Source of the DNA: Castor canadensis | Taxonomy: Eukaryota > Chordata > Mammalia > Rodentia > Castoridae | Length of the DNA stretch: 64,000 nt | NCBI RefSeq assembly: GCF_047511655.1 | Contig: NC_133390.1 | Span: forward strand, 98,479,583-98,543,582 | Reading direction: 5' to 3' | Shown here: positions 1 through 12,653 of the stretch, in pieces | Position numbering within the stretch: the stretch's first letter is position 1 | Layout: every line of letters begins with the position of its first letter | Notes under the pieces: generated by a model | The model's input: the letters and a program-made list of their open reading frames with translations, nothing else | Database searches by the model: none | What the model was told of the DNA's origin: nothing | Made by a program: the position numbers and the translations under genes

Positions 1-1548
1 TTAGAGTTTAGCCACTGCATCAACACACACATCCCTATCAATGTTTCTGTTCATTGTATTCCAGAAGTAAATATTGCAGCTATACTAATTCAAACAGAGT
101 TTAATAAAAGGGTATTTATCAAGGTGTAGGCAGGTGTGGGATAGCACAGTACCCTTACATTGAAGGAACAAGGGTCAGAACATTCCTGGGACCTGGAAGG
201 AGAAGATCGTACAGTGAAGTGGCCTTAATGGGAACTGTGACTGCTGAGAAAAGGTGAGCCAGAGGCAATCCCATAAGAAGCAGATCAAGAGAATACCCTG
301 ACCTCACTCTATTTCGTCCCTCCAAACTCATTTACTGAGGTTACCTAGAAAGCCAGGCATCAAGGGATCCCACAGATGTGGCCTATGGTAGAGAGCAGCA
401 AAGAAAACGTAGAGCACAGATCTGGGGATACACTATCTAGCTCACTGGTCAAGGAAGGACAGCCCAGTCACTTATTCATCTTTCAAACATGTGTTTAGAG
501 CTGCCTCAGAGCTACACCAGGTTCTGGGGACATCCACTATAGATCCCAAACCTCAAGAAGCCTTTTCTCCAGTAGGGGAAATGGTTGTTTGGGGGCTTCA
601 CTGTTGTTGTTTTAACTGTGAATTAGAGACCCAAAGAATGGGTATAACACCCTTGGGGAAAGGGACTTTTTATTTCCAGCCTTTTGCTTCCACTTTAGGT
701 GATCAGAAAGGGACAAAATTATCCTGAAGGCTTCTGACATCTTGCACCTTGTAAGTGTCTGCTTTATAAAATTCTAAGCAGAAAAGTATTAAAGCTTGCC
801 AATGTGGTAGCAGACCCAGAGGGACAATGACAATTTTTGATAAGTTTAAAAAAATACATGAACTCACATCTGAAAAACAAAGCACAAAAAGCCAGATGAG
901 TCCTTCTTTCTTCTTTCCATGTAAGCGTGGTGGTATATGTTTGTTTTCTGTGGACAGTGCTGATTCATCAAGGAATCAAGAATTACTAATAACTGTTTTC
1001 ACTTTTCATTTACAAATGGAATACATTAAGAAATTACTCAGCCACTCTGTGTACTTTTTAATTGAAACCCAGCTCTGTGTACAAATAAGCAGAATTTGTT
1101 GTTCACTGCATACAAGGGCTGGTTGACCTTTTCAGCTTCAGAAGGCCTGAAATGCAGTCAATGCATTTCTTTTCACATGAACAACTACACACAGTCTATT
1201 TAAAAAGAGTAACCAAATTGTCTAATTTTTCACAGAACTCATCTCTCCCCACCCCATCCTTCCTTCTCCCTCTTCCCCTCCACTCCCCACCCTTATTCTC
1301 TACCTTTTGAGCACCTTTTAAGAAAAAATATAGCAGGAGATGACACACTTATTAGCCCAAATTTACACTCTATTTTCCCCCTTTAAAGTCAAATCCAAAG
1401 ATTGGAAGGAATTATTAGCCCAAACATGACAGGTGAAGTGTGAACATATCATATTAAAAAAACAAGTAAAAATCAATAAAACTCTGACACAGGCAAGTCA
1501 ATAGACAAAGGACATAAACCAGACAATACATTTAGAAATCACATTTTC
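1..1548. other. Unique sequence, no gene recognised
   Basis: No conserved coding frame, RNA gene or recognisable transposon was found here. The only compositional feature is a pyrimidine-rich stretch at about 1,235-1,292, dominated by C and T with few purines. Open frames are short and have no splice-site context. Confidence 0.5.
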
Positions 1549-1690
1549 TCATTCCTTCATTTCATAAATATTTATTGAGGGTCCACTGTGTGTCAGCACT
1601 ACACAAAATCTTAGGAATATATAGATGGATAAAGCATAGACCTCATCCTCAAGTGGTTCCCATTTTAGTCAGAGAGACCTGCAAACAAGA
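1549..1690. repeat. Ancient interspersed repeat fragment
   Basis: The stretch opens with a TATTTATTGAG motif and a 'CTGTGTGTCAGCACTAC' block, then a 'CATCCTCAAGTGGTTCCCATTTTAGTC' type block. This is the familiar pattern of an old mammalian interspersed repeat (motif order: TTTATTGAG, TGTGCCAGGCACTG-like, gain of AGAGAGAC). I recognise the pattern but cannot assign the family. Confidence 0.4.
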
Positions 1691-1889
1691 TTCATGGAAC
1701 AGGATGTCATTATCAGGGAACGATAAACAGCTAGAAAGCTCAAAGACTTAGGTGAGGAAGGTGGAAGGTGACCTCAGAAGAACTCAACAGTCTTAAAAGA
1801 GATGAGAATCTCATTTTCAATGAGAAAATTAGCAAATATTTTTAATGATACTTAGTGTTGCAAAGCAATGGTGAATTGGACCAACCTTG

Positions 1890-2295
1890 TGAAATTCAAC
1901 TGGTAACAACATGGTTAATGATGTAGAGTTCTATATTAAGGGTATAATCCATAGAAAAAAGTCATATGATATATGTTTACATATCATATAATATGCTATG
2001 TATAGTAGCAAAATATTAGTCATCCTAAATGCACCAAAAGGTTCAGTGAACTACGTTTGTTGAATATTTGTCATCTATTAGAAATGTTTATGACACATTA
2101 ACTGAAAAAATGAAAATTATATATATACTAACAATTATTTTAACTATGCATAGAAAAAAATCTAGGAAATACATTAAGATGCTAACAGTGATCACCTGAG
2201 TGGCATTTTTTTCTTTTTTTCCCATGTTCCAAAATATTTTAATATGATTTTTTTCAGAATAAAAAATGAATAAATGAGAAGTTAAAGAAAATAAA
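1890..2295 (+). mobile_element. L1M-type LINE 3' UTR remnant
   Basis: The order of motifs is that of old L1M 3' ends: a GCTAACAGTGATCACCTGAG block near 2,179, a T-rich block, then a CCCATGTTCCAAAATATTTT block near 2,221 and an ATATGATTTTTTTCAGAAT block. A similar order is seen at the right end of the window (63,600-63,955). No coding capacity remains. The left boundary is approximate. Confidence 0.45.
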
Positions 2296-2384
2296 ATTCC
2301 ACCCATATTAGGAGTTTTCCCCTAACTTGAACTCCAACATCTGTGAAAAGTGTGCTGTCATCCCTGAGTCCTATATCACAGCCC

Positions 2385-2510
2385 ATCTCTCTAATTATGG
2401 TGTAACTTTGGCCAAGGCTCTTTTCTCTCTAGTTGCATTTTTGGAAAATAAGAGAGATGCTCCAAATTCTCTCTAACGCTCCTAGCCTCAAAATCTATGA
2501 ATCTTGAGAA
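2385..2510 (+). mobile_element. MIR SINE fragment
   Basis: The order 'GTGTAACTTTGGCCAAGGCTC', a CTCTCTAGTTGCATTTTTGGAAAATAAGAGAGATG-like block and a following 'CCTAGCCTCAAAATCTATGA' block matches the central and right part of a plus-strand MIR. Divergence is high, as expected for this old tRNA-derived SINE. Confidence 0.45.
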
Positions 2511-3824
2511 AGAGCATGTACCTCAATTCACTGAAATCATAAACAGACATTAAGACACTTCACATAAATCAAGTACAAAATGTCAGACAAGAAGAGACAT
2601 ACTCAGAAAATAATGTGTTTGTCTCATCAGACATTTCTCAGAAAAGATTAAACAGTATCTTTGCCCACTGAATTCATAATATCATCAGTATCTTTTCCTG
2701 TTGAATTCATAACATTGTCTGGTTCTTGTTTTTCAAATCAGTCTTAATGGAAGTGCAAGCTTTATCAATTATTTAACACATATACTAGTCTCTTGTTATT
2801 CAGCCATGTGGAGGCAGTGCCTTAAATGTGAAATTTGGATTTTCTATGCCAATACAAAACCTATTTCTGTAACTTATAGACCCTCTTACATTTTAAAGTA
2901 TTCACAAAACTGTGCCTTGCAGATGCAAGGTTTCAAAGAAAAGGTAAGCCTGGACAATAGGATCCATCTCATTTATATCTTCAGGCTGGAGGAAAGTGCA
3001 ACATTTGCAGGACATTTCTTGGCATATGCATGCCTGGAAATATTCTCAATTTCTTTTCCCATGTAAATAGGTTTTAAACATTGAGCTGGTCTTTTCTTGG
3101 GGTACAAAATAAACATGCTAGTTTTGGATGGAATGAATCCTGATGGGCTTCCCTTGGTCAGAGAAGTTGATCAATGGTTGGTGAAATGAAACCTGAAATA
3201 CCTTTCATGTCATGGTGGCAGTGGGTATGTCAATTCCCTCATTTGTAAAACAAGAGGCTTGGATTCCTTCAGCTCCTTCCCATTTTACTGCAGAGCATCT
3301 ATACAGCTGCTGAGCAAGGCCTAGTGAACCACTGGAAGATGCAGAGGTAAGAGGTTGGGGGCTCTGGTTCTCAGGGGAGATAGACAAGAGTTACATCCAT
3401 GAAAACAGAAATACAAGTGGTGAAATGCTCTGGCAGCTGTGCAGAGCTCCAATAAGGCTCTCCTACATGGTCACCAACATGAAAAACCAAACACACTTTC
3501 CCCTCCCCTCTCTATACAAGAATCCTTGGGATCAGAGGATACCAGACCTAGGAGAAATTGCCAGGGGAGAAACTGAAAAATCTGAAAGAAAAAAAAAATC
3601 ACTCTGGATAATTTCCTTGACTACTGAGAGGTCAGTGATAGTGAAAACTTGCACTATAAATCCTCAGAGAGCTATGTTCCTCCAGTTGGGGGCTTACTTC
3701 TGGTCATAACTAAGCACCCCTGGGAAGATGTAGGCTCATTGATGGGCTGGTTCTCTGAGAGAGTCTCATCCAGCCCTCAGGCTTTAGAGCTCACCAGGCC
3801 AGTAGCTAACTGACACACTGCCAG
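2511..3824. other. Mostly unique sequence with a small MIR remnant
   Basis: No gene is supported. A short plus-strand MIR-like core is present at about 3,195-3,290 (CCCTCATTTGTAAAACAAGAG). The frames at 2,806-3,066 and 3,425-3,709 have no similarity that I recognise and no flanking splice signals, so I treat them as chance. Confidence 0.4.
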
Positions 3825-4745
3825 CTCCACTTGGATCCTGATAAATTATTTTCAACTCAAATATCTAGAAGAGACCTCCTCATTTCCTGCCTCCCACTTC
3901 TGAATTTGGTGCTCCCCCCAAATGCAGGTGTCATGACTGACATCTTCCTTTCCCTTGTCCTTCATGGTCATTTCAGCTGGCAGCTAAATCTTCTGTTGAG
4001 ATCCCTCTGTCCACTAGTCTCCACTTCCGCTGCCACAACTCAAGTGCCAGCCATTGTCCCCTCTCATTGTGCTGCACCAACAACCTCCCATCTACTCTCT
4101 TGACTTCCATTCTTTCGATCTATTTTTCACATATTCACAATGGCTTGAATATGACATTCATCTGCTTAAAACCTTTACCTGACTTTGCATTGTACTTCAG
4201 ATGAAATAGAGGCTCCTACCCTGGAATCCTGGACCATGCATGCCACGGCCTTGCCCTCCCCTCCTCCTTTACCCAGGGCAATTTGGGAGGTCTTAGTCAT
4301 CTCAAGCATGCCAAGTTCCATGACACCACAGAGCATTTGCTCCTACTGTCCCCTTGTTCCCAAGTTCTTAGTGTGGCTGACTCTTTTTTCCCTCAACTTT
4401 CAGTGTTAATGTGATTTACTCAGAGTCCTGTCTCTGGTCACATATGTAAAGGATATACCACTCTCTCTCTTTCTCTCTCTCTCTCTGAAACTGTGATTTG
4501 AACTCAAGGCCTCATGCTTGCTAGGCAGGCACTCTAGCACCTGAGCCACTATTACCTAAGTAATAGTGTCCTGTTTACTTCTTTCTTAGTACTTACTAAA
4601 ACTTGTAATTGTTTTATTTATTACTATTTTATATCTTATCTAAATTATAAACTCTAAGACAGCAGAGGTCCTGGTCATATTCTTTCTTACATATTGCACA
4701 TCCAGCACACAATAGGTGCTTAATAAATATTTGTTGATTAATTAG
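3825..4745 (+). mobile_element. L2 LINE 3' portion, interrupted by a SINE
   Basis: The stretch follows the L2 3' end in order: a CTAGTCTCCACTTCCGCTGCC block, 'CATCTGCTTAAAACCTTTACC' near 4,160, 'GAAATAGAGGCTCCTACC', 'CACAGAGCATTTGCTCCTAC', and the terminal AATAGGTGCTTAATAAATATTTG near 4,710. This is about 0.9 kb of fairly continuous L2. It is broken by a CT microsatellite and a minus-strand ID-like SINE at 4,461-4,556. Open frames inside (3,831-4,103 and 4,185-4,409) are L2 remnants or chance. Confidence 0.7.
4461..4556 (-). mobile_element. ID-like SINE with CT microsatellite
   Basis: Read on the minus strand it is the tRNA-like ID half: 'AGTGCCTGCCTAGCAAGCAT' then 'GAGGCCTTGAGTTCAAATC', ending in a GA-rich tail. 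On the plus strand that tail is the CT tract at 4,461-4,486. The element sits inside the L2, so it is younger than the L2. Confidence 0.7.
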
Positions 4746-5785
4746 TTATTCCCATTAGTGGGGCTAGTTGTTAGGAAATCAATCTGGTTAACCTAGTCTG
4801 CTTCAGGCACAGTGTTTTGCATCCTCCATCTCTGTGCAAGTACAGTTCCAGCTGCAGGAAAGGAAAAAGAACCTCAGCTTCATTTCCTGAAATCAACTCT
4901 GAAAGGAGTAGAAAATTCTATTTCCTTTTCAGGAGGGCATCTGTATTGTTTCCTTTTCGATAGCAGCTCCTCTAGAAGGTTTTGGTTTCCGAATACAGAG
5001 AGTAGTGGTTATAAGCATTTCTGTGAGCTGCTGTACATTTTATAGTCAATTACCTTGTAGTTCAATAACATTGATGTGAATCATTAAAGATGTGTCATTG
5101 TTTCAAACTATTGCTCAAATAGCACCATCCTCCCTTTATTAAAATTAAAGGAAACAACATATCAACTAGATGACTACTATGCAACCATATAAAATTATTA
5201 TGTAAATATGGTAACAAGTAGCAATGTTTAAGATTCCTTTTTAAAAACAAAAGCAGAATACATAATTGCTCTGATTTGTAATTAAAATGATTAAAGAATG
5301 CATACAAATGAGCAATAACTAATAGAGAAGAAGAAAAAAACCTTTCTAGTATGTTAGATTTATGTCTGGTTGTTTCTTAACTTATTTTTCTTTTCTTGGT
5401 ACAGCAGTGATTGCACAGCAAGCTCAAGGGGAATGTGTGCTGTGAACATGACTACCCATGTGCACCTGCAGCTAGGATGGTGACTGCACACTTGCGGGGT
5501 TAGTCTGGGAAAGTCTCACTGTAGCACACTCCTGTTTGTTGAACTGTCCCGATACTGTGACCTTTATTAAGTGGCCCTGACTTTATAACCTGATTAAATA
5601 TGTCACTCAAATATTGCTATCATGAAACAGCCACAAGAAGGGGCCTCCTTAAAATTTATATTTCCTGTTTGTTCTCCATATAGGTATCTGTGTGAAAACG
5701 TGGGTTAGAGTGAAGGAAGCAGAGAGAACAATGCACTTAAAATAAATTCAACAAAATAAATTAAAAAGATTAAGATGGGTTGGCA
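4746..5785. other. Unique AT-rich sequence
   Basis: No coding region, RNA gene or clear repeat was recognised. The short open frames at 4,812-5,045 and 5,095-5,307 have no supporting similarity or splice context. Confidence 0.4.
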
Positions 5786-6115
5786 TGTCCTCTGTGGAAT
5801 ATTTCCCAAGGTATATTGTTAAGTAAATCTCTTTTAAAAAAGAGATTTTAAAAAATATTATGCTACCATTTTAAAAAACAGAGAGGGTGATGCATATTAA
5901 TATACATATTTATGTCTGTATAGAGAAAGATTTGTATAAAGCATATATTTACATAAATATATGTGATATGTCTATAACATATGTGCATGTTATACACATA
6001 CAGATACACACACGTGTTTTTCAGCAAAGGGGTACCTGGAAAATTAAACAAGGTGCCTCTAGGGAAGAAAATTAAGGGAATAGGGAACTGATGTCTCACC
6101 ATACAATCTTTCATA
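5786..6115 (+). mobile_element. L1M-type LINE 3' UTR remnant
   Basis: Motif order resembles an old L1M 3' end: 'CCCAAGGTATATTGTTAAGT' at about 5,806, an AT-rich and TATG/CATA-rich middle (5,890-6,010), then 'GGTGCCTCTAGGGAAGAAAA' near 6,050. It contains a perfect 11-base inverted repeat at 5,825-5,848 with a 2-base loop. Confidence 0.45.
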
Positions 6116-6388
6116 CTGCTTAAAATATTTACCGCAGGCATGTATTATCTATTCAAACAATGATTAAATCATTGTTATTTAAGACAGAGAGCTGGTTGCC
6201 AAGAAACTAAAAGAAATGTATAATGAAGTGAATAACATTAAATGTGGCTGATGAACAGATTTTTAAATATACAAAGGTAAAAATAGATGCAACTTACATT
6301 CAATGCTGTCTAAATTGTGTGCTGAACATATCGTGAGGTACCATGGGATAAGCATGTATTAGAGAAATATAAGATGACATCATTTGTA

Positions 6389-6664
6389 TTACTTAGCTAT
6401 TCCTGCTATAACAAAAATACCACAGACTGGGTGGGTTAAACCAAGAAATTTATTTCTCACAGTTCTGGAAGCTTGAAGTCCAAGATCAAGTAGTTGGCAG
6501 GATTGATTTCTCCCACAGTCTCTCTCCTTGGCTGCGAAGACAGTTGCTCATTTTAATTTGATTACCTGTTTAAATGCTATGTCTACAAACTTAGTCACAT
6601 TCTCAGTACTGGAAGTTAGGATTTCTACACATGATTTTAGGGAAACACAATTCATTCCATAACA
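6389..6664 (-). mobile_element. MaLR/ERVL-type LTR fragment
   Basis: On the plus strand it starts with TTAGCTATTCCTGCTATAAC and a 'CCACAGACTGGGTGGGTTAA' block, then 'TTTATTTCTCACAGTTCTGG', 'CTCTCTCCTTGGCTG', and ends with an 'ACACAATTCATTCCATAAC' block. This is the well-known reverse complement of a mammalian non-autonomous LTR. I do not fix the exact subfamily. The middle is deleted relative to full-length copies. Confidence 0.55.
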
Positions 6665-8640
6665 TTATTCTTGAGGAATTTTCAATTTAGTCAGTGCACT
6701 AAAACATATTCATAGGAAAAAAAGAAGCAATGTTAAAGGCAGCAAATCTATCAAAGTGAGCAATAACATAGAGGTTAATAAGCTGAGACTTTTTGGGAAA
6801 TCACAAAAAAAGGCATGATGTCCTTTTTTAAAAAAAAGTGAAAGTCAGAAACACATGAGGATGAAAGTACAAGTTAGCTCTTGTCATAGTCACTAGGCAT
6901 ACAGAAAGAGTCTGACTGTTTTGACTTGGGAAAATGCTTAGTTCAGTATGGTAGACATGATACTAAAGCAACCAACTAATTTAAGCAATTTGGTGGAAAA
7001 ATATTATCCCTAATGCTATTTGAAATTGTCTAGGAAAGAGAAAATTAGATTGTTGAGAATGTTTTATTTGATGCCAATTGTTTTATGACAAGGACAGGTG
7101 GAGTGAGAATTTTACATATAAAAATACAAAGATTCATTCATCCAGGAGGAAGATTCTAAATCAAACCCCCTAATCAGCTCATGCAGCTGATATTGAACTG
7201 AGAGCCCCTGTGATGTGTTTGAGCCATTTGGGGGCTTGAGTTAAATGAAAGACAGGAACTACCATGCCTGTCTCCTGGGTGCTGGGTCCACCCAGCTGGA
7301 GATTCATTAGTTAAATCCAATTAAATGCTTTGCATGGTATCTTAACACACTGAACTGTCTCCTTCCTTGCTACCTCTTTCTCAGTTTTTCCTCCTCTCTT
7401 TTCCCATTTTTGTACCATTTTAGACAATTTATTAAAAGAGCTTGTGATCCACATCATACCAAAGCAACTTAGTCCCTAACCTTCTGGATCCATAAAACAT
7501 GATGGCGAAACCATTTTGTGACTCACTATGTACAGGATCCTAATAATATTCTATTCAACCTACTCCACAGAAATTGCTTGGAGATGCAGGTAAAAGCATT
7601 TCTGGAGCAGTGAACCCTTTTGAATATTGGCTCTTACTACAATGGAGCACTAAACAAAATGGAGGGCTAAAAGAAAAACGAGGTCCAATTAAAGCTGGTA
7701 GACTGGTCAAGTTCAGTATAACCATTTGGTATCCTATTAGAAAGAAGACACCTTTGTTTCCTGCAATGGTGAAGTTGGAGTCATGCCATGAGGAAACACC
7801 TCATCAGGAGCAAATACATGTACCATGGAGCAAAGAGAATTTCATTATCCTTACTGTTTCTGAACTATTAAGTGTTAACCCTTAGATTCTCTATTTGCGA
7901 AATTCTCATTTTGTAGACCTCCCAAAAGGACACATTGTAAAGTAGAACAAGACGGTGCTCTGAATTCCAGGAACACAAAAAAGGCCAAGAACTCAAGTGC
8001 CAATCAGCTACCCAAAATGATCAATTATTTGGGGTAGATGACATAATGTCTTAGTGACAGTTTAAAGCAAACACATGATGGACCTGGTGGCCTGCAAGTT
8101 CATCACAGAGCCCACACCAATCTCATGCCCCCAAAACAGAAGCCACAGTCATGTTGCACCAGCAGAATGCATCCCTCTGCCTCAGGCAACTGCAGCTGCT
8201 GCCTGATTGACTGGGCCCTTCAACAGATGCTGGGGGAGTGGCTCTTCAGGACAATTCTCTAGGTCACAGCCTAAGCTGGGTGTTCCCTGCAACACAGAAA
8301 CAAAGGAGGAGGTAGTCAACTCCTTTTCTTAGTTCAAATCCATAGAGGAAAAATGCCATAGGTGCTTTTATTTTAAACAACAAATAAAGACCGTCTGACC
8401 ACTGTTTAGATTAATTGAGCTTTTCTACAGGTTTGTTTGTTTTTCCAACTTAACCAGTCAATCTAAACTCTAAATTTTGAAGATCTAACCTTGGTTTTCA
8501 TCAAAACATCTGTTTTGAATGTGAAGCCCTGGGATCTTTCTCTTTCCTACAGAGAAGTTTCTACTACCAATTTAAGATAAGGGGCTTCCCAGTTACTTCA
8601 GGATGGGGAGGAAGCTGGAAATGAAGATTGGCCCATTATT
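6665..8640. other. Unique sequence, no gene recognised
   Basis: About 2 kb without a recognisable repeat or gene. The 103-codon open frame at 7,574-7,885 is the longest here. It shows no domain or composition that I recognise and has no clear splice sites, so I do not call it a gene. Confidence 0.35.
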
Positions 8641-8649
8641 TATAGTCTG

Positions 8650-9400
8650 GGCCCCATCTACCAGATCCCACAGGCTCCCACTGATATCATGGGGCGGGGT
8701 TCCTGTGCGTGATCTAGGTTCTTGGCAAATTGAACAAAGAACTGGACAAAATGCACAAAAGTGGCAAGCAAGCATAAATTTATTGAAAGTGGAATATACT
8801 CCCATAAACAGGAGCAATAAAGCTTAATGATTTTCCTTTTGGTGTTGTAATTAACACGAAGCTAGGACTGAAGAGGGGCTGAAAGGGGGCTTGAGAGGGG
8901 CATCCCTCTTATGATTGACAGTTTTAATGGTGCATGTCCTACCCATACTGCATTGTTAAAATTACATGCATGAGATGCAGTCCATATGTATGAAGCTTTA
9001 AGTAGGGGGGTGTCTCAAAAGGTCCTCTGAGGATGGGTTCCCCAGCCCTCAGTCCTCCAGGACTTTTTCCACTGTACAAACATCCTCCCTTATTGTGATA
9101 CAGCAGCCTTTGAGCTGATCACGAAAAGGGGGTTCCAAAGATACTCCCAACCCGATGTTCCTGAAGGGAGCATGTCTTAAGTGGGACTTGGGACGTGTCC
9201 TAGTGGATCTTTTATGACATTTTAATTGGTCAGTCTCCAGCCCCTCTTGACCAACCTGTACTTCCCTCAGCACTAAGCTGATCCAGAGAGAGCTTCTGGA
9301 AATCAGAGGCCTCCTGCTGACCCCCAGCCTGGAGTGTCTTATCTTCCACTCTTCTTATATAAATTAAAAAATGCCACAGTTCTCCCACTGTTCACCTATT
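8650..9400 (-). mobile_element. Putative LTR of unclassified endogenous retroelement
   Basis: Read on the minus strand, a promoter-like 'CCCCCCTACTTAAAG' is followed some 230 bases later by an AATAAA (plus-strand 8,779-8,784). A T- and G-rich U5-like stretch containing GCTTGCTTGCCACTTTTGTG comes next. This layout (TATA-like box, poly(A) signal, GT-rich downstream element) is typical of an LTR. I did not find clear TG...CA ends or a primer binding site, so the call is tentative. The neighbouring block to 12,450 may be its internal region. Confidence 0.3.
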
Positions 9401-12400
9401 GCCTCCTGTAGGACCTCTCTGACACTCAGTGTCCACCATGCTTCATCACCACTTGTAGCCAGCTGATTGTACCTACTATGTCTGCGTTGATGTCTTAGCC
9501 CCGGTTAACCATATTCTGAAGGCTCTGGCCCCAGCTGCACTCTAGCTCAACAGCAGGGAGAGGAGGGGCAGGGTGGAGTCCCCGGCACCAAAGCCAGGTC
9601 TGGCTGACAGTCCATGAGTATCCATGAGTAGATTCTCCAGGCCTCCAGTCACAGACATTATTTTCAGTCATTGGGGTCACCATAGCTGCCTCCATGAAGT
9701 CTCAGTGCTATCAATGCCACTGACAGGCAATAGAGGCAAGAATAAACAAAAGCAGGAAGTTCTTGTGTGTAGTTATCAATCCAGGAGTCTGAATCCCTTA
9801 AGGCTCCGTGATAATAATGAGGGGCCCACGGACATGTTCTCATAGTTTTAAGTTCTTGTCACAAGATCCCGAATGGAACATTTTCTGTTGCCCTGAAATT
9901 GATAACTAGATATCTTTACTTTCTAATAATGCCATCAGTGATTGGACCACACACTGCCTCCAGAGCAAACTTGGACTCAATAGAACATCCCCTACCATTC
10001 CCACTCTTCACTCCAGCCCCATCTCTGGTTTGTAAAAAATGGGAGGTTGGGAAAGAGAGTGCTATGTGTCTTATGTAGGTAGTTCAGTGTTCATCGTGAG
10101 AGGCTCTTTCTCCCTTTACCAGGAGGGAGGACAGGCACTTTTTTCTCACCTGCAACACTTAGTGCAACATGAGCTGCTTGTAACCAACAAACCCAAAACT
10201 CTGCAATAGCTCAATCACAATAGTACGCTTCTCACAGAGCAGTTCAAAGCGCACATTTTCATTTAGCCAAGAGCTTTCCTTTGTACATGACTCAGATTCT
10301 GGTCTTATTCCATTTTGTGGTTTTGCTATTATCTCCTGGTTCCTTGTCCTCTGCAACCAACTGTCAGATGTGGAAGAAATGCCTGGAGAGGCACATGTGC
10401 TTAGTAAATGATTTGACCTGGAAGTGTCACAAGTCTCTTCTGCTCACAACCCATTGGTGAGAACCAGTTATATGTCCTTGCATACCACAAGGACAAACGA
10501 GATATGAATTTCAGTCCCTATATGAGAAGTCCTTTTCCAGAGGCATCTCTCTTCATTGAAGGGGAACCCAAACTTTCATCAACATCTAATGTATGGCTTC
10601 AGCTTGACAACACTGCAGCCATCTTGAGTCATAACTACCATTATGGTCCCAGAGTAAACCTAGTCATTTTTTTCTACATAGTTTTCCAACAAACTATAAA
10701 AGACCAAACCATTGGAATGGTATGTGGAGCTTTGCAACCAGATCCTGGTATCAGAAATGTGCCTGACTCTTTGATATTAGCCTTAGATAAATCAGACACA
10801 TTCCAGCAGATGAAGTTGCTTTTGTCCTAACCAATATGTATATTCCTCTTTCTGATCCAAATTGCCAAGATCGACAAGATGGGTCTTGCTGCTGTTCAGG
10901 AGCAGGCTTCTGTCAATAGGTCCCCCAATAAGTTACATTCTGTGGATCTGTTTGCCTCTCTTTCTTTGGTCTCAAAGCACCTGGAAGTCAGTCCTCATTC
11001 ACAAGAACAGGGTTGTTCCTAAACATCTGCCTACAACTCCTTCATCACTTAGTACCAAATGATGGTAAGAAGGCTCTAAGGGAACCATTTGTAGAGATTG
11101 AGGTACTCATATGAACTGGAGAGATTCATCTCACAACTTGGATTGATGCCTGCTGAATTGCACCATCTGTCTTGCTTTAATATTGACTTCCTGAGAAGGG
11201 CAGAGTGTGGTGACTGAGTTCTTAGGAAATATTAACCTGGGTCAACTGAGGGGGTAGAAGAAATGCTACTGAATCTAGAGACTGGCATGTGCTTCTTGTC
11301 TAGATATTACTAAAGAGGTAGCAAAGTGAGAAGTAACTAATATATCATGTCATGTAAGAAATGATGGTTGGGACTGCCTCATTCCCCGTGACTCTCAGAG
11401 GGTGTGATATATACCTCAGTAATTTTAATGGCTTCATGCAAAGGAGCTGTAACAGGAGGGAAAGATATAAGTTTGCCAGAGCAGCCATGAGCCAGGTGAG
11501 GTGCTATTCTATTGGGAGAGGAAGGTGAAGACATGAGTCACCAACCAGGCCTGAGGAATCCTTGCTACCAAGATTGGGGTTGAGATCACCCTCAAGGAAG
11601 CCTTGAATACTATCTGTGTAAAATACTCCATCAGTATTGATCAGAAGCAGATCAAAACAGAGCTTAACCAGAGACATCTCCTCACCACACATATGTGCCA
11701 ACTAGATAAAATGACCCCTGCCTGCATCATTGCTCCTTGTCCCCCACCACTCCTTAGGATGGGAACCTTGGAGACAAAGAGAGTGCAGATTGTGTGTATC
11801 TCCTCTCTTTAGCTTCCAGCATCTAAGGGTCACTGCTCAGACCTGTGTTGCAGGAAGGGGAGGTGATGAGTTTTTAGCCTTTGAAATTGAACTGAGTCTT
11901 AATTAGCAAAAGTGACAAGAAAGTTATGGAATCAGCTGAATATGCTGTTAAGAAACAGGAAATGGGGGACTTATCAGAGTATAGCTTAAAGCAGTAATTG
12001 GGGAAAAAAAATAAGGCTGTTACACTCCACTGAGTTGAATCTCCTTAATACATTGCAAAAACCTATTTCTGAATCATCACTTCTTTGTGTTTGCCTTATT
12101 AAGACTAACTTTCTAATTTTAGGGGTGGAGTTAAAAGCTGGCTCTTCTTACCTTTAAATATTGGACAGGGGAACAGGGGCCGGTAAGCATAAGTGAAACC
12201 TAACCAAGCTCTAACTTTGTCTTACAATCTTCCTTGTCCCAAAAGAGTCTCAAAAGAAGATCCACCAAAAGAATAGTGAAGTTTCTTTTCACTCCAAACA
12301 GAAATTCACACTCATAGATGGTGAAAAGGGTGTAAAGTGGTTCCAAGTGCATCTGATTTCCTAATATAGCTGTTGTTTGCCACTGCCAGAAGAAAACACA

Positions 12401-12450
12401 GAAGCAGATCTCAGATGGTGACCCCACCAGCATGGATTGGCATGTCCTGT
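9401..12450. other. Unclassified block, possibly decayed retroelement
   Basis: This 3 kb block has several moderately long but disconnected open frames on both strands (10,159-10,356 minus; 10,504-10,830 plus; 11,603-11,812 plus). It lacks the MIR, L1 and SINE debris found on both sides. The composition and broken frames suggest an old insertion such as ERV internal sequence or a decayed pseudogene. I could not recognise a protein domain and propose no function. Confidence 0.25.
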
Positions 12451-12653
12451 CACCTCAGGTTCTCCTGAGGAGACTGGGAGCAGTCCTGAATCTTCACAAG
12501 TAAGGTGCAGCCATTTTTTCACTAATTAAACCATTTGCTCGGCAACTGTTAAGCACTTTGCTAGGAGACTATGGAAATAATTCAGTTATGAGATTACGGG
12601 GACTCTGAAGTAGTGAGAAATTGCCAGATTTATTTATTCTTCTTCTTTCCTTC

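Noticed and set aside
4487-4556. tRNA gene candidate (also 18,340; 33,820; 52,157; 57,690)
   Set aside because: These have tRNA-like box A and box B motifs but belong to ID-type SINEs with A-rich tails, and do not fold as complete tRNAs.
10504-10830. A 108-codon plus-strand open frame, possible protein remnant
   Set aside because: The residue composition looks protein-like, but I recognise no family and the frame is not continued on either side. Left as part of the unclassified block.
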